A DNA stretch of 64,000 nucleotides from Cupriavidus sp. P-10 (GCF_003402535.2 NZ_AP025170.1:1116001-1180000); one strand, 5' to 3'; positions 1 through 8,963 are shown, counted from the first letter of the stretch. The notes: generated by a model not told the origin, from the letters alone. Program-made: numbers and translations.

Positions 1-202
1 CGCCTGCACCACTTGCCACGTGATCGTGCGCGAAGGCTTTGACTCGCTCAACGAGGCTGAAGAGAAGGAAGAAGACCTGCTCGACAAGGCCTGGGGCCTG
101 GAGCCGAATTCGCGCCTCTCGTGCCAGGCCATCGTCGACGAGGACGACCTGACCGTCGAGATCCCCAAGTACACCATCAACCACGCCAAGGAAGGCCACT
201 GA
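1..202 (+). CDS. fdx: ISC-type 2Fe-2S ferredoxin, C-terminal part (5' end outside window)
   Basis: This is the end of an adrenodoxin-type [2Fe-2S] ferredoxin that supplies electrons for Fe-S cluster assembly by the ISC machinery. The reading frame is open from base 2. The visible part begins ACTTCHVIV, which holds two of the cluster cysteines; a further cysteine lies in RLSCQAIV, as in plant/vertebrate-type ferredoxins. An acidic patch ([11 protein letters not shown]) follows the cluster loop, as is usual in Fdx of the isc operon. iscX starts 33 bp downstream, the normal order at the end of isc operons. The start codon and first cysteine lie upstream of the window. Confidence 0.93.
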   Translation, partial: ACTTCHVIVREGFDSLNEAEEKEEDLLDKAWGLEPNSRLSCQAIVDEDDLTVEIPKYTINHAKEGH

Positions 203-235
203 GCCGACGGCGCAGATCTCAGCGGAGAACGACCC

Positions 236-430
236 ATGAAGTGGACCGATACCTACGACATTGCTTCGGCGCTGTACGACAAATATCCTGATGTCGACCC
301 GGCCGGCGTACGCTTTACCGACCTGCGCAGCTGGGTGCTGGAGCTCGACGGCTTTGCCGACGATCCCGCACGTTCGGGCGAGAAGATCCTGGAGGCGATC
401 CAGCAAGCCTGGATCGAGGAAGCGGAATAA
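236..430 (+). CDS. iscX: Fe-S cluster assembly protein IscX
   Basis: A 64-residue acidic protein of the IscX/YfhJ family, thought to modulate cysteine desulfurase IscS and possibly to donate iron. Family features visible are the N-terminal MKWTDTYDIA segment, the YDKYPDVDP motif, the FTDLRSWV core and the C-terminal EAIQQAWIEE helix. Length matches the family (about 65 residues). A GGAG ribosome-binding site precedes the ATG. It is the last isc gene, and a strong bidirectional hairpin follows 21 bp after the stop. Confidence 0.95.
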   Translation: MKWTDTYDIASALYDKYPDVDPAGVRFTDLRSWVLELDGFADDPARSGEKILEAIQQAWIEEAE

Positions 431-451
431 AGCTTTCGGTATCGGGGAGAA

Positions 452-483
452 GCAAAAGGCCGGCATAGTCGCCGGCCTTTTGC
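452..483. terminator. Bidirectional intrinsic terminator
   Basis: A perfect 13-bp stem (GCAAAAGGCCGGC paired with its complement) has a 6-nt loop. A-runs and T-runs within the arms let it end transcription from both sides. It lies between the convergent iscX (+) and glycine-zipper gene (-). Confidence 0.9.
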
Positions 484-507
484 ATTGGTGCTGCGCGAGC
501 GTGGGAA

Positions 508-1263
508 TCAGCCTCGCACCAGCGCACCGTTCTCCATGTGCACGCGCTCGCCGACCTGCACCGCGGGATCCTTTTCATACGTAAAGGTGCGCTGGCTGCC
601 GTCATCCATGCGGACGCGCACCTCGTAGTGCGTGTCCTTGCTCACGGCCTTCTCGATCTGGTTGCCTGCGACACCGCCGCCCACCGCACCGACAACAGTG
701 CCGACGATACGGCCATTGCCCTTGCCGACCTGGTTGCCAACCAGGCCGCCGACCACGGCGCCGCCCAGCGCGCCCAGGCCGCTGGTGTTGGGCTTCTGGG
801 TCTGGATCGGCGTGACGGCGACAATGCGGCCGGCATACGGGCTGCCCTTGGCGGCCGGGCGGTCGGCCTCGGCGCGCTGGCTGGCGCGAGGCTCGCTGTC
901 GCGCTGGGCAGCCTGGCGTGCGGGAGCGGTACGCGGCGTCGGTTGCGAGGAGGCGGTGTTCGGGCGCGATTGCGCCGGCTGGCCATCGTCATAGACTGGC
1001 GGGCGCGTCGTACTGCCCGGCGGCGGCGCGGTCTGCGCGGTGACTGGCAGCGGCCCTTGCGGCGCCTGTGCCCCTTGCTGACTTTGCTGCGCCTGCAGGT
1101 CAGGGTTGGCCTTGCTGATCGGCAGCACACCGGTGACGGCGGCTACGGCGGTCAGGCTGGCAATGACCACGGCCACGGCGGCCGCGCCGAGCAGCGGATG
1201 CAGCCGGCGTTGCGGCGGCAGCGGGGCGGGGGTGTGGTCGTGCGAAGTGGCTTGGCTCTGCAT
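508..1263 (-). CDS. Glycine-zipper 2TM domain protein
   Basis: A 251-residue protein with one membrane segment at about residues 25-45. A long Pro/Gln/Ala-rich region, probably disordered, spans about 55-140. A glycine-zipper domain at about 160-205 contains GGAVVGGLVGNQVGKG and a second similar copy GGGVAGNQIEK. The C-terminus, with YEVRVRMDDGSQRTF, resembles the end of SlyB/17-kDa surface-antigen proteins. I see no lipobox, so it is probably anchored by its N-terminal helix with the zipper domain in the periplasm. The start has a GGAGCC ribosome-binding site 4 nt upstream. The exact function is unknown; related proteins stabilise the envelope. Confidence 0.85.
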   Translation of the reverse strand: MQSQATSHDHTPAPLPPQRRLHPLLGAAAVAVVIASLTAVAAVTGVLPISKANPDLQAQQSQQGAQAPQGPLPVTAQTAPPPGSTTRPPVYDDGQPAQSRPNTASSQPTPRTAPARQAAQRDSEPRASQRAEADRPAAKGSPYAGRIVAVTPIQTQKPNTSGLGALGGAVVGGLVGNQVGKGNGRIVGTVVGAVGGGVAGNQIEKAVSKDTHYEVRVRMDDGSQRTFTYEKDPAVQVGERVHMENGALVRG

Positions 1264-1460
1264 TGTGGCTCCGGTGCGGCGATGGCCGCGATGGGATGGA
1301 ACCAGTTTGGCGGAAGCGGGGCGCGTTTTCCGTTTGTTTTTGTAAATATATGTAGGCGGAAAAGGCCTTTTGTATCAATGGGTTGCGAGAGGCTTGCGGG
1401 GCGGGGAGCGGGCGCTGTAACAACCCGCGAGCGACGCGAGGAGGCTTGAATCACCCGCTT

Positions 1461-1498
1461 GTTTGCTCCCTCTCCCGCTTGCGGGAGAGGGAGCAAAC
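1461..1498. repeat. Perfect 18-bp inverted repeat after lysS
   Basis: Arms GTTTGCTCCCTCTCCCGC and its exact complement are separated by only TT. The element begins 2 bp beyond the lysS stop. It can act as a transcription terminator or RNA-stabilising hairpin for the minus-strand lysS transcript. The core CTCTCCCGC-TT-GCGGGAGAG looks like a dispersed intergenic repeat of GC-rich proteobacteria. The repeat status cannot be confirmed from this single copy. Confidence 0.7.
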
Positions 1499-1500
1499 CG

Positions 1501-3057
1501 TCAGTCTTCCTTGCGCAGGTGCGGGAACAGGATGACGTCGCGGATATTGGGGCTATCCGTCAGCAGCATCACCAGACGGTCGATGCCGATACCGCAGCCG
1601 CCCGTCGGGGGCATGCCGTATTCCAGCGCGCGGATGTAGTCGGCGTCGAAATACATCGCTTCCTCGTCACCGGCGTCCTTCTGCTCGACCTGCTTGCGGA
1701 AACGGTCGGCCTGGTCTTCGGCGTCATTCAGTTCCGAGAAGCCGTTGGCGATCTCGCGGCCGGTGATGAACAGCTCGAAACGCTCGGTAATGCCCGGCAC
1801 CGTGTCCGAAGCGCGCGCCAGCGGCGAGACCTCGACCGGGTAGTCGATGATAAAGGTCGGCTCCCACAGCTGGCTCTCGGCGGTTTCCTCGAACAGCACC
1901 AGTTGCAGCGTGCCCAGCCCGGCATTGAGGAACTGCGGCGCGTTGGTGTTGACGCCGAACTTCTTCAGCTCAACGCGCAGGAACTCGGCATCGGCCAGTT
2001 GCGCGTCGGTGTATTGCGGCGCGAACTTCTGGATCGCCTGGCAGATGGTCAGGCGGTGGAACGGCTTGGACAGGTCCAGCTCGCGTTCCTGGTATGTCAG
2101 CACGGCGCTGCCGCGCGCATCGATCGCGGCCTTGCGGATCAGGTCTTCGGTGAAGTCCATCAGCCAGCGGTAGTCCGTGTAGGCCGCGTAGAACTCCATC
2201 ATGGTGAACTCGGGATTGTGGCGCGGGCTCACCCCCTCGTTACGGAAGTTGCGGTTGATCTCGAACACGCGCTCGAAGCCGCCGACCACCAGGCGCTTCA
2301 GGTACAGCTCGGGCGCGATGCGCATGAACATCTGCATGTCCAGCGCATTGTGGTGCGTGATAAAGGGCTTGGCCGCGGCGCCGCCCGGGATCGGGTGCAG
2401 CATCGGCGTTTCCACTTCCATGAAGCCGGCGTCGGCCATATGGCGGCGCAGCGACGAGATCGCGTTGGTGCGGGCGCGGAAGGTGTTGCGCGTTTCCGGC
2501 GACACGATCAGGTCGACATAGCGCTGGCGGTACTTCATTTCCTGGTCCGCCAGGCCGTGGAACTTGTCCGGCAGCGGGCGCAGCGACTTGGAAAGCAGGC
2601 GCAGCTCGCGCACCTGGACCGACAGTTCGCCCTTGTTGGTGCGGAACAGCTCGCCGCGGGCGCTGATGATGTCGCCCAGGTCCCAGTGCTTGAAGGCGGC
2701 GTAGACCTCTTCGCCGACCTTGTCGCGCGTGATGTAGAACTGGATCTGGCCGCTGCCGTCCTGCACGGTGGCGAAGCTGGCCTTGCCCATCACGCGCTTG
2801 AGCATCATGCGGCCGGCGATCGAGACTTCAACCGGGCTGGCTTCGAGCGCGGCCTGGTCGGTCTCGCCGTATTGCGCGTGCAGCGCGGCGGCCTGGTGGG
2901 TGGGGCGGAAATCGTTGGGGAAGGCCACGCCTTGCTGGCGCAGCGCGGCCAGTTTCTCGCGCCGCTCCGCGATGATCTTGTTTTCGTCGACGGCGGGGGT
3001 GTCTGTGGCGGCGGGCTTGGCCTGCGACTTGGCCTGGGCGTGGTTCGGTTCGGTCAT
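1501..3057 (-). CDS. lysS: Lysyl-tRNA synthetase, class II
   Basis: Charges tRNA-Lys with lysine in the cytoplasm; 518 residues, slightly longer than the usual ~505 because of an Ala/Lys-rich N-terminal extension. An OB-fold anticodon-binding domain (about 75-180, with [16 protein letters not shown]) precedes the class II catalytic core. Motif 2 is [14 protein letters not shown] and motif 3 is [12 protein letters not shown] near the C-terminus. The ATG at 3055-3057 matches the family start. It lies downstream of prfB and an SDR gene on the same strand; lysS and prfB are neighbours in many proteobacteria. Confidence 0.97.
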   Translation of the reverse strand: MTEPNHAQAKSQAKPAATDTPAVDENKIIAERREKLAALRQQGVAFPNDFRPTHQAAALHAQYGETDQAALEASPVEVSIAGRMMLKRVMGKASFATVQDGSGQIQFYITRDKVGEEVYAAFKHWDLGDIISARGELFRTNKGELSVQVRELRLLSKSLRPLPDKFHGLADQEMKYRQRYVDLIVSPETRNTFRARTNAISSLRRHMADAGFMEVETPMLHPIPGGAAAKPFITHHNALDMQMFMRIAPELYLKRLVVGGFERVFEINRNFRNEGVSPRHNPEFTMMEFYAAYTDYRWLMDFTEDLIRKAAIDARGSAVLTYQERELDLSKPFHRLTICQAIQKFAPQYTDAQLADAEFLRVELKKFGVNTNAPQFLNAGLGTLQLVLFEETAESQLWEPTFIIDYPVEVSPLARASDTVPGITERFELFITGREIANGFSELNDAEDQADRFRKQVEQKDAGDEEAMYFDADYIRALEYGMPPTGGCGIGIDRLVMLLTDSPNIRDVILFPHLRKED

Positions 3058-3108
3058 GATGTCTTGTAGCGTCGCACGCGGCGGGCCGCATGCGGTGTCA
3101 GTATGGCT

Positions 3109-3867
3109 TCAGTAATTGCGGAGGTCGTCCAGCTCGGTGCTGCCGAAATCCGGGCGGTGCAGGTAAGCAACGATGCGGCCCGCGGTTTCCTCGGCGGAAG
3201 CGAGCTGCTCGTTCGCCTTCAGGTCGCGGAAACGCTGCACCTGGGCAAAGTCGGCATTGCGGATCACGTCCTGCATGCCGGTATCGATCACGCCCGGCGC
3301 CAGCGCCACCGCGCGCACGGTGCGCGGTGCCGGTGCCTGCGCGTACTCGGCGTTGACCGAGCGCATGAACATGTCGAGGCCCGCCTTGCCGGCGCAGTAG
3401 GCGCTCCAGCCCTCGATCGGGCGGCGCGCCGCGCCGGAAGAGATTGCCAGCACCTTGCGCGGGCAGTCGTACTTCTCGGTGCGCTCCAGGAAGGCAGCGG
3501 TCATTGTCATCGGCGCCGCGAGGTTGGTCAGCAGGTGCGGCACCAGCGTGCTTTCCTGCAGGCGCGAGACCGGGCCGATCGGCTCGACCACGCCGGCGTT
3601 CAGGATCAGCGTGGCGCTGGTCGGCGGCTGGTCGAGGGTATCGATCACGCTGGCCAGCCAGGTGGCCGCGGGCCCGGCCTGGGACAGGTCCTGCAGGTGC
3701 CAGGCCACCGGCACGCCGCTCATGGTGGCGATGCGCTCGAGCTCATTGTTGCGGCTGCGCGCCACGCAGATCAGGCGGTTGCCCGGCACGAGCAGGGCGT
3801 TGGTCAGTGCCGCGCCCAGCCCGCGCGAGGCGCCGGTGATGATGTAGAGGTGATTGGCTTCGCTCAT
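3109..3867 (-). CDS. SDR family NAD(P)-dependent oxidoreductase
   Basis: A 252-residue classical short-chain dehydrogenase. Visible motifs are TGASRGLG (dinucleotide-binding, about residues 12-19), LILNAGV (the NAG motif), the catalytic Ser in AISSGAARR and YCAGK (catalytic Tyr and Lys). ALAPGVIDTGMQ follows the active site as in the family. Its closest look is to the YueD/benzil-reductase-like SDR group, but the substrate cannot be told from sequence. It sits between prfB and lysS, 51 bp from lysS, so it is probably co-transcribed with lysS. Confidence 0.88.
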   Translation of the reverse strand: MSEANHLYIITGASRGLGAALTNALLVPGNRLICVARSRNNELERIATMSGVPVAWHLQDLSQAGPAATWLASVIDTLDQPPTSATLILNAGVVEPIGPVSRLQESTLVPHLLTNLAAPMTMTAAFLERTEKYDCPRKVLAISSGAARRPIEGWSAYCAGKAGLDMFMRSVNAEYAQAPAPRTVRAVALAPGVIDTGMQDVIRNADFAQVQRFRDLKANEQLASAEETAGRIVAYLHRPDFGSTELDDLRNY

Positions 3868-4009
3868 GGTGCCCCGGTCGGAAAGGCCGCAAGTGCGGCG
3901 GTACAGCAGTGAGGTGCAGCTGTGACGCAGCGAATGCGGCGATGTTGCCGTGCCGCCGCGGGTGCCGCCGCCGCGCCGCAGGGCGCGGGGCGGGCAGCCC
4001 GGTACGGCC

Positions 4010-5114
4010 TTACAGTCCCTGCTTGAGGCTGGCCTCGATGAACGGGTCCAGGTCGCCGTCCAGCACCTTCTGGGTGTTGGACATTTCCACGTTGGTGCGC
4101 AGATCCTTGATGCGGCTCTGGTCCAGCACGTAGGAGCGAATCTGGTGGCCCCAGCCCACGTCGGTCTTGCCGGCTTCCAGCTTGTCGGCCTCGGCCTGGC
4201 GCTTGCGCATCTCGTGCTCGTACAGGCGCGACTTCAGCATCGACATGGCCTCGGCACGGTTGCGGTGCTGTGAGCGGTCGTTCTGGCACTGCACCACGAT
4301 GCCGGTCGGGATGTGCGTGATCCGCACGGCCGAGTCGGTCTTGTTGATGTGCTGGCCGCCGGCGCCCGAGGCGCGGTAGGTATCCACGCGCAGGTCCGCC
4401 GGGTTGACTTCCACCTCGAACGATTCATCCACCTCGGGGTAGACGAACACCGACGAGAACGAGGTATGGCGCCCGCCCGACGAATCGAACGGCGACTTGC
4501 GCACCAGGCGGTGCACGCCCGTTTCCGTGCGCAGGTAGCCAAAGGCGTATTCGCCCTCGATCTTGATGGTCGCGCTCTTGATGCCGGCCACGTCGCCTTC
4601 GGACTCTTCCAGCACCTCGGCCTTGAAGCCCTTGCGCTCGCAGTACTTCAGGTACTGGCGCAGCAGCATCGAGGCCCAGTCGCACGCTTCGGTGCCGCCG
4701 GCGCCGGCCTGGATGTCGATAAAGGCGTTGGCCTGGTCCATCTCGCCGGAGAACATGCGGCGGAATTCCATGCCCGCCACGATCTCCTCGAAGCCCTTGA
4801 CGTCGGTTTCGATCGATTCGAGCGTCTCGTCGTCGCCTTCTTCCCTGGCGAGTTCAAACAGCTCGTCGGCGCCGCCAAGGTCGTCCGTGAGCTTGCCCAG
4901 GACGCTTACCACGCCCTCGAGAGCCTTCTTTTCCTTGCCGAGATCCTGGGCACGCTTGGGGTTATTCCAGACGTCCGGGTCTTCCAGCAAGCCGTTGACT
5001 TCGTCCAGCCTTCCTACTTTGACATCGTAGTCAAAGATACCCCCGTAGATCTTCCGTCCGGGAACGGAGATCGGAGATGGCACCGGAGATGGCGTTGAGG
5101 CGTTCTGCTTCCAT
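4010..5114 (-). CDS. prfB: Peptide chain release factor 2, made by programmed +1 frameshift
   Basis: RF2 releases peptides at UGA and UAA. The first reading frame (27 codons, [11 protein letters not shown]...DLRGYL) ends at an in-frame TGA at 5031-5033. Skipping the T of that codon joins it to the 340-codon main frame (DYDVKVGRL...), giving 367 residues, close to 365 in E. coli. SPF (residues 207-209) is the RF2 stop-codon recognition motif, and [13 protein letters not shown] carries the catalytic GGQ (252-254). A TATAAT -10 on the minus strand at 5142-5147 precedes the ATG. Reading the second frame from upstream codons would give a false N-terminus. Confidence 0.97.
5030..5043 (-). promoter_or_regulatory. 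RF2 programmed +1 frameshift site
   Basis: On the minus strand the sequence reads GGGGG TAT CTT TGA C. The G-run acts as an internal Shine-Dalgarno three bases before the CTT slippery codon, followed by the TGA stop and C. This spacing is that of the classic E. coli prfB autoregulatory site: low RF2 slows termination at TGA and favours the +1 slip that makes more RF2. Confidence 0.95.
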
Positions 5115-5141
5115 GATGTTCCTGCGCTTCGAAAACCTTGA

Positions 5142-5147
5142 ATTATA
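5142..5147 (-). promoter_or_regulatory. Probable -10 element for prfB
   Basis: A perfect TATAAT on the minus strand lies 27 bp upstream of the prfB ATG. No convincing -35 is seen at 16-18 bp. Confidence 0.55.
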
Positions 5148-5318
5148 GCGGATTGATGCCCGGAATCGGTCGCGGATTCGGGGATTCCGGCCGCCCCCGG
5201 CATGGTGCGCCGCGAACGGAAAGGGCGTGCGATGGTCTATCCGGCGGTGCCGGGCAGCGCACGCGGCGATAATACGCATTCGCAAACCGCCTCCCGGCAT
5301 GAAGACAAACAGGGACGC

Positions 5319-6032
5319 ATGACGAAAACCAGACATGACATCGAACCAGGCCGGCGCCGCGCGCTGGGCCTGCTGCTGGCGGCCACGGCCGCCGCGGTCG
5401 CGGCCGGCTGCGGCACCACCGGCGGCCCCGTGCCGGATGGCTATTACCGCGTGGAACGGGGCGATACGCTCTATTCGATCGCCCGCAAGCACGGTCGCAC
5501 CGTGCGCGACCTGACCCGCTGGAACAGCGAGATCACCAGCCCCAGCCAGATCGAGGTGGGCCAGCTGATCCGCGTGCGGCCTGCCGGCGGCAGTGCCGCG
5601 GCCGGCACCGGCACCGGCCAGGCCGTCACCGAGACCCCGCGTGTCGACAGCGGCGCGTCGAAGCCGCCCGCCAGCAGCATCCGCCTGCAATGGCCGGCCG
5701 ACGGCCGCGTCACCGCAAATTACTCGCCGCCCGCCAGCAAGGGCCTGACCATCGCCGTGCCTGCCAACGGCACGGTGCGTGCGGCCGCCGCCGGCCGGGC
5801 CATCCATGTGGGCAACCTGCGTGGCTACGGCATGCTGGTGATCGTCAAGCACAACGACGACTGGCTGACCGTCTACGGCAACCTCGACCAGCCGCTGGTC
5901 AGCGAGGGCGCGACGGTCGCGGCCGGACAGGACGTTGGCCGCATGGGCGCGAGCGCCAGCGAGCTGCATTTCGAGGTGCGGGGCAACGGCAAGCCGGTCG
6001 ATCCGATGGCGTACCTGCCGGCGCGCGGCTAG
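5319..6032 (+). CDS. NlpD-like LysM/M23-family lipoprotein (degenerate peptidase)
   Basis: A 237-residue envelope protein. A signal sequence ends in AAGC (lipobox Cys about residue 30). A LysM peptidoglycan-binding domain (YYRVERGDTLYSIARKHG to IEVGQLIRV) is at about 45-90. A C-terminal LytM/M23 domain follows. The M23 domain has ELHFEVRG but lacks the upstream His and Asp zinc ligands; the position reads SKGLTIAVP. It therefore resembles NlpD/EnvC-type amidase activators rather than active endopeptidases. A partner would be an AmiC-type amidase at the septum. The ATG at 5319 was chosen because it gives a clean lipoprotein signal peptide; upstream in-frame codons are uncharacteristic. Confidence 0.88.
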   Translation: MTKTRHDIEPGRRRALGLLLAATAAAVAAGCGTTGGPVPDGYYRVERGDTLYSIARKHGRTVRDLTRWNSEITSPSQIEVGQLIRVRPAGGSAAAGTGTGQAVTETPRVDSGASKPPASSIRLQWPADGRVTANYSPPASKGLTIAVPANGTVRAAAAGRAIHVGNLRGYGMLVIVKHNDDWLTVYGNLDQPLVSEGATVAAGQDVGRMGASASELHFEVRGNGKPVDPMAYLPARG

Positions 6033-6056
6033 GGCCGGGGGCAATCCCCGGGCACG

Positions 6057-7763
6057 CTATTGCGCGTGCTCGATCACCAGCTGCACGCGGGTGACGCCGT
6101 TGAAGGTGTTGTTGTCCAGCCGGTAGGCAATCTGCGCGCTGGCGCCGAGCGAATCGGCGTGGTTGAACCAGATCGCGTCAAAGCGCTGGCTGCCGCGCCC
6201 CAGCTGCAGCTTCAGGTGCTTGCCCTTGAGCACGGTCTGGCGCAGCACGTCGAACTCGCCGCAAAAGGTCGGGGCGGGGAAGCCCTGGCCCCAGACCTGC
6301 TGCTCCAGCAGCGTGACGAACTCCGGGCTGAAACACTGGTCCTCGATATCGCCGTCGGTCTCGATCACGCGCGCGAGCTGGTCGTCGGTCAGCCATTCCT
6401 TGCCGACCGCTTCGAACGCCTCCTGGAACTCGGCGAAGCGCTCGGCGCGCACGGTCAGGCCGGCCGCCATGGCGTGGCCGCCGAACTTGACCATCATGCC
6501 CGGGCAGCGCTTGGACACCAGGTCGAGCGCGTCGCGCAGGTGGAAGCCCGGGATCGAGCGGCCGGAGCCCTTGATGGTGGCTTCGTCGCCAGGCGCGAAG
6601 GTGATGGTGGGGCGGTGGTACTTGTCCTTGAGCCGCGATGCGACGATGCCGATCACGCCCTGGTGCCAGGTGTCGTTGAACACGCTGACGGTAAAGCGCG
6701 CCGACGGATCGGGGCCGGCAAGACCGGCCATGGGCTGTTCCAGGATCTGCAGCGCCTCCTGCTGCATGCCGGCCTCGATATCGCGCCGCTCGCGGTTCAT
6801 GCTGTCGAGTTCCTGGGCGATTTCCCGGGCGCGGTTGGCATCGTCGGTCAGCAGGCATTCAATGCCCAGCGACATGTCCGCCAGCCGGCCGGCGGCGTTC
6901 AGGCGCGGGCCCAGCCCGAAGCCGAGGTCGAAGGTGTTGGCGCGCGACGCCTCGCGTCCCGCGGCGCGGAACAGCGCCGCGACGCCCGGATGCATGCGTC
7001 CCGCGCGCATCCGGCGCAGGCCCTGCGCCACCAGGATGCGGTTGTTGGTGTCGAGCTTGACCACGTCGGCGACAGTGCCCAGCGCCACCAGGTCAAGCAG
7101 CGTCTGCAGCGGCGGCTGGGTCGCCTGGGTGTAGACGCCGCGCTGGCGCAGCTCGGCGCGCAGCGCCAGCAGCACATAGAACATCACGCCCACGCCCGCC
7201 AGGTTCTTGCTGGGGAATTCGCAACCGGGCTGGTTCGGGTTGACGATCACCGCCGCCTCCGGCAGTTCCGCGCCCGGCAGGTGGTGGTCGGTCACCACCA
7301 CGTCGATTCCCAGCGCATTGGCCGCGGCCACGCCGTCGACGCTGGCGATGCCGTTATCGACCGTGACGATCACGTCGGGCTGTTGCTTCGCCGCCAGCGC
7401 CACGATTTCAGGCGTCAGGCCGTAGCCATACTCGAAGCGGTTGGGAACGATGTACTCGACCCGCGCGCCCAGCATGCGCAGCCCGCGCACCCCAACCGCG
7501 CAAGCGGTGGCGCCGTCGCAGTCATAGTCGGCGACGATCAGCAGTCGTTTGCCGGCGGCGATGGCGTCGGCGAGGTAGGCGGCGGCATGGCCGATGCCTT
7601 TCATGGCGCCCGGTGGCACCAGCTCAGGCAGGTCGGTCGCCAGCTCGGCGGTGCGCGCCACGCCGCGCGCGGCCAGGATGCGGGCCAGGGTCGGATGCAG
7701 GCCGGCGGCGGCCAGCGTGGTGACGTGTTCGGACGAATAGGTGCGGATGGCAATCCGGGTCAT
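6057..7763 (-). CDS. recJ: Single-stranded-DNA-specific exonuclease RecJ
   Basis: A 5'-3' single-strand exonuclease acting in RecF-pathway recombination, mismatch repair and base excision repair. At 568 residues it is near the E. coli length of 577. DHH-family motifs are present: VADYDCDGATA (about 78-88), TVDNG (134-138) and VVTDHH (156-161). The DHHA1 domain carries GSGRSIPGFHLRDAL and KFGGHAMAAG. It is convergent with the NlpD-like gene (24 bp apart) and follows the RpfE-like gene on the same strand after 75 bp. Confidence 0.96.
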   Translation of the reverse strand: MTRIAIRTYSSEHVTTLAAAGLHPTLARILAARGVARTAELATDLPELVPPGAMKGIGHAAAYLADAIAAGKRLLIVADYDCDGATACAVGVRGLRMLGARVEYIVPNRFEYGYGLTPEIVALAAKQQPDVIVTVDNGIASVDGVAAANALGIDVVVTDHHLPGAELPEAAVIVNPNQPGCEFPSKNLAGVGVMFYVLLALRAELRQRGVYTQATQPPLQTLLDLVALGTVADVVKLDTNNRILVAQGLRRMRAGRMHPGVAALFRAAGREASRANTFDLGFGLGPRLNAAGRLADMSLGIECLLTDDANRAREIAQELDSMNRERRDIEAGMQQEALQILEQPMAGLAGPDPSARFTVSVFNDTWHQGVIGIVASRLKDKYHRPTITFAPGDEATIKGSGRSIPGFHLRDALDLVSKRCPGMMVKFGGHAMAAGLTVRAERFAEFQEAFEAVGKEWLTDDQLARVIETDGDIEDQCFSPEFVTLLEQQVWGQGFPAPTFCGEFDVLRQTVLKGKHLKLQLGRGSQRFDAIWFNHADSLGASAQIAYRLDNNTFNGVTRVQLVIEHAQ

Positions 7764-7838
7764 GGCGGGGGTCTTGTTCTTGCGGTAGGGGCGGCAGTCG
7801 GGCGACGTTAGGCGGTCTTGGGTGACGTTCGGCGATAT

Positions 7839-8948
7839 TCAGGCGGCAAAGGCGAGGTCGGACAGCAGGGCGCGCCAGTTGCCGCGCTGGCCCATGCCGC
7901 GCCAGAACTTGCGCAGGTCGGCGCGGGTCACGGTGAACTCGGCAAAGTGGTTCTCGCCCCCCAGCACCAGCGTCACGGCGCCGATGCCGCCGGCCGCCAG
8001 CGCCTCCAGCGCCGGCGCGAACCAGTCGGCATCGAGCGCATGCATGCGCTCGATCCACAGGCCCCAGTCCTCCGTGATATGGGCTTCGGTGGCCCGTTCC
8101 AGCATCGCCAGCACCGATCCCTCGGCCTCGGCCACCCCGGCCAGTCCCGCTGGCACTGGCAGCACGCGGCTGCCGGCGGCCAGCGCCAGCCCGGCCAGGA
8201 ACGGGTCGTCGCTCAGTACCGTGTCGGCCAGGCGCGGCACCGTCTGCAGCGCGCCGCCGCCGTACAGCCAGACCGAGTTCACCGGCAACTCGCCGCGCGC
8301 CTCGCGGGCCTGGTTGACCGGGTGGTCGAACCAGGTCATCTGGATCTCGTTCTGTACCCGGCGCCAGTCGCGCGCACGCTCGCCGGCCTGCATCCAGATA
8401 TCGATGTTGCGCCCCGCCGCGCGCAGCGGGGTGGTGGCTTCCAGCGGCCCGAACACGGACTCGGGCAGGTACCAGCGCGACGGGCTGGGCGTTTCGACCG
8501 CGATGCCGGACTCCTGCAGCAGCGGAGCGATGGCGGCGCGCAGGGCGTCGGCCTCTTCCGGCCGGATGCCGAGGTGCGTTGGCGGCATCAGCACCAGGTG
8601 GTCGCGCGCCGCGTGGATGTGCACCGGCTGCAGGCAGGCCCAGGTCTGGCCGTCCTGCGCAGCAGGGACGGCTGCGCCGCTGTCGGCCAGCTGCATATAA
8701 GGCGCCGACGGCACCCGGCTGGTATCCAGTCCCGTCTTGCCGGCCAGCCAGCGTTCCTGCGGGAGGCTGCGCAGAAACGGGTCGTCGTGGCGCTCGCGCG
8801 GGCCGGGCGTGGCCCGCGTCAGCAACTTTCCGAGCGCGGGCAGCTCCAACTGCCGCAGCAGCGCGCCGGGAATGACGTCGTCGCGGCCGTCGTCGCCGGC
8901 GCCCGGCGGGACGGAAAAGGGCACAATCAGGGTCAGGTGCGTCATCAT
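7839..8948 (-). CDS. RpfE-like conserved protein (COG4255-type, function unproven)
   Basis: A 369-residue protein with no catalytic motif that I recognise. It contains conserved-looking segments HLVLMPPTHLGI, PSRWYLPE, NEIQMTWFDHPVN and VNSVWLYGGG. Homologues are annotated either as RpfE-type regulatory proteins or loosely as phosphoglycerate mutase-like. In Xanthomonas rpfE also lies beside recJ, in a neighbourhood with prfB and lysS, so synteny supports the RpfE assignment. I infer no enzymatic activity. ATG codons occur at 8948 and 8945. A TACAAT on the minus strand only 9 bp upstream suggests a very short or absent 5' leader. Confidence 0.62.
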   Translation of the reverse strand: MMTHLTLIVPFSVPPGAGDDGRDDVIPGALLRQLELPALGKLLTRATPGPRERHDDPFLRSLPQERWLAGKTGLDTSRVPSAPYMQLADSGAAVPAAQDGQTWACLQPVHIHAARDHLVLMPPTHLGIRPEEADALRAAIAPLLQESGIAVETPSPSRWYLPESVFGPLEATTPLRAAGRNIDIWMQAGERARDWRRVQNEIQMTWFDHPVNQAREARGELPVNSVWLYGGGALQTVPRLADTVLSDDPFLAGLALAAGSRVLPVPAGLAGVAEAEGSVLAMLERATEAHITEDWGLWIERMHALDADWFAPALEALAAGGIGAVTLVLGGENHFAEFTVTRADLRKFWRGMGQRGNWRALLSDLAFAA

Positions 8949-8957
8949 GGTGGCGAG

Positions 8958-8963
8958 ATTGTA
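8958..8963 (-). promoter_or_regulatory. Possible -10 element close to the RpfE-like start
   Basis: TACAAT on the minus strand ends 9 bp before the ATG at 8948, so a transcript from it would have almost no leader. No good -35 was identified. Confidence 0.35.

Noticed and set aside
1459..3069. Plus-strand open frame of 536 codons opposite lysS
   Set aside because: A mirror of lysS codon bias; the product has no known features.
6060..7811. Plus-strand open frame of 583 codons opposite recJ
   Set aside because: An antisense shadow; recJ motifs on the minus strand are complete.
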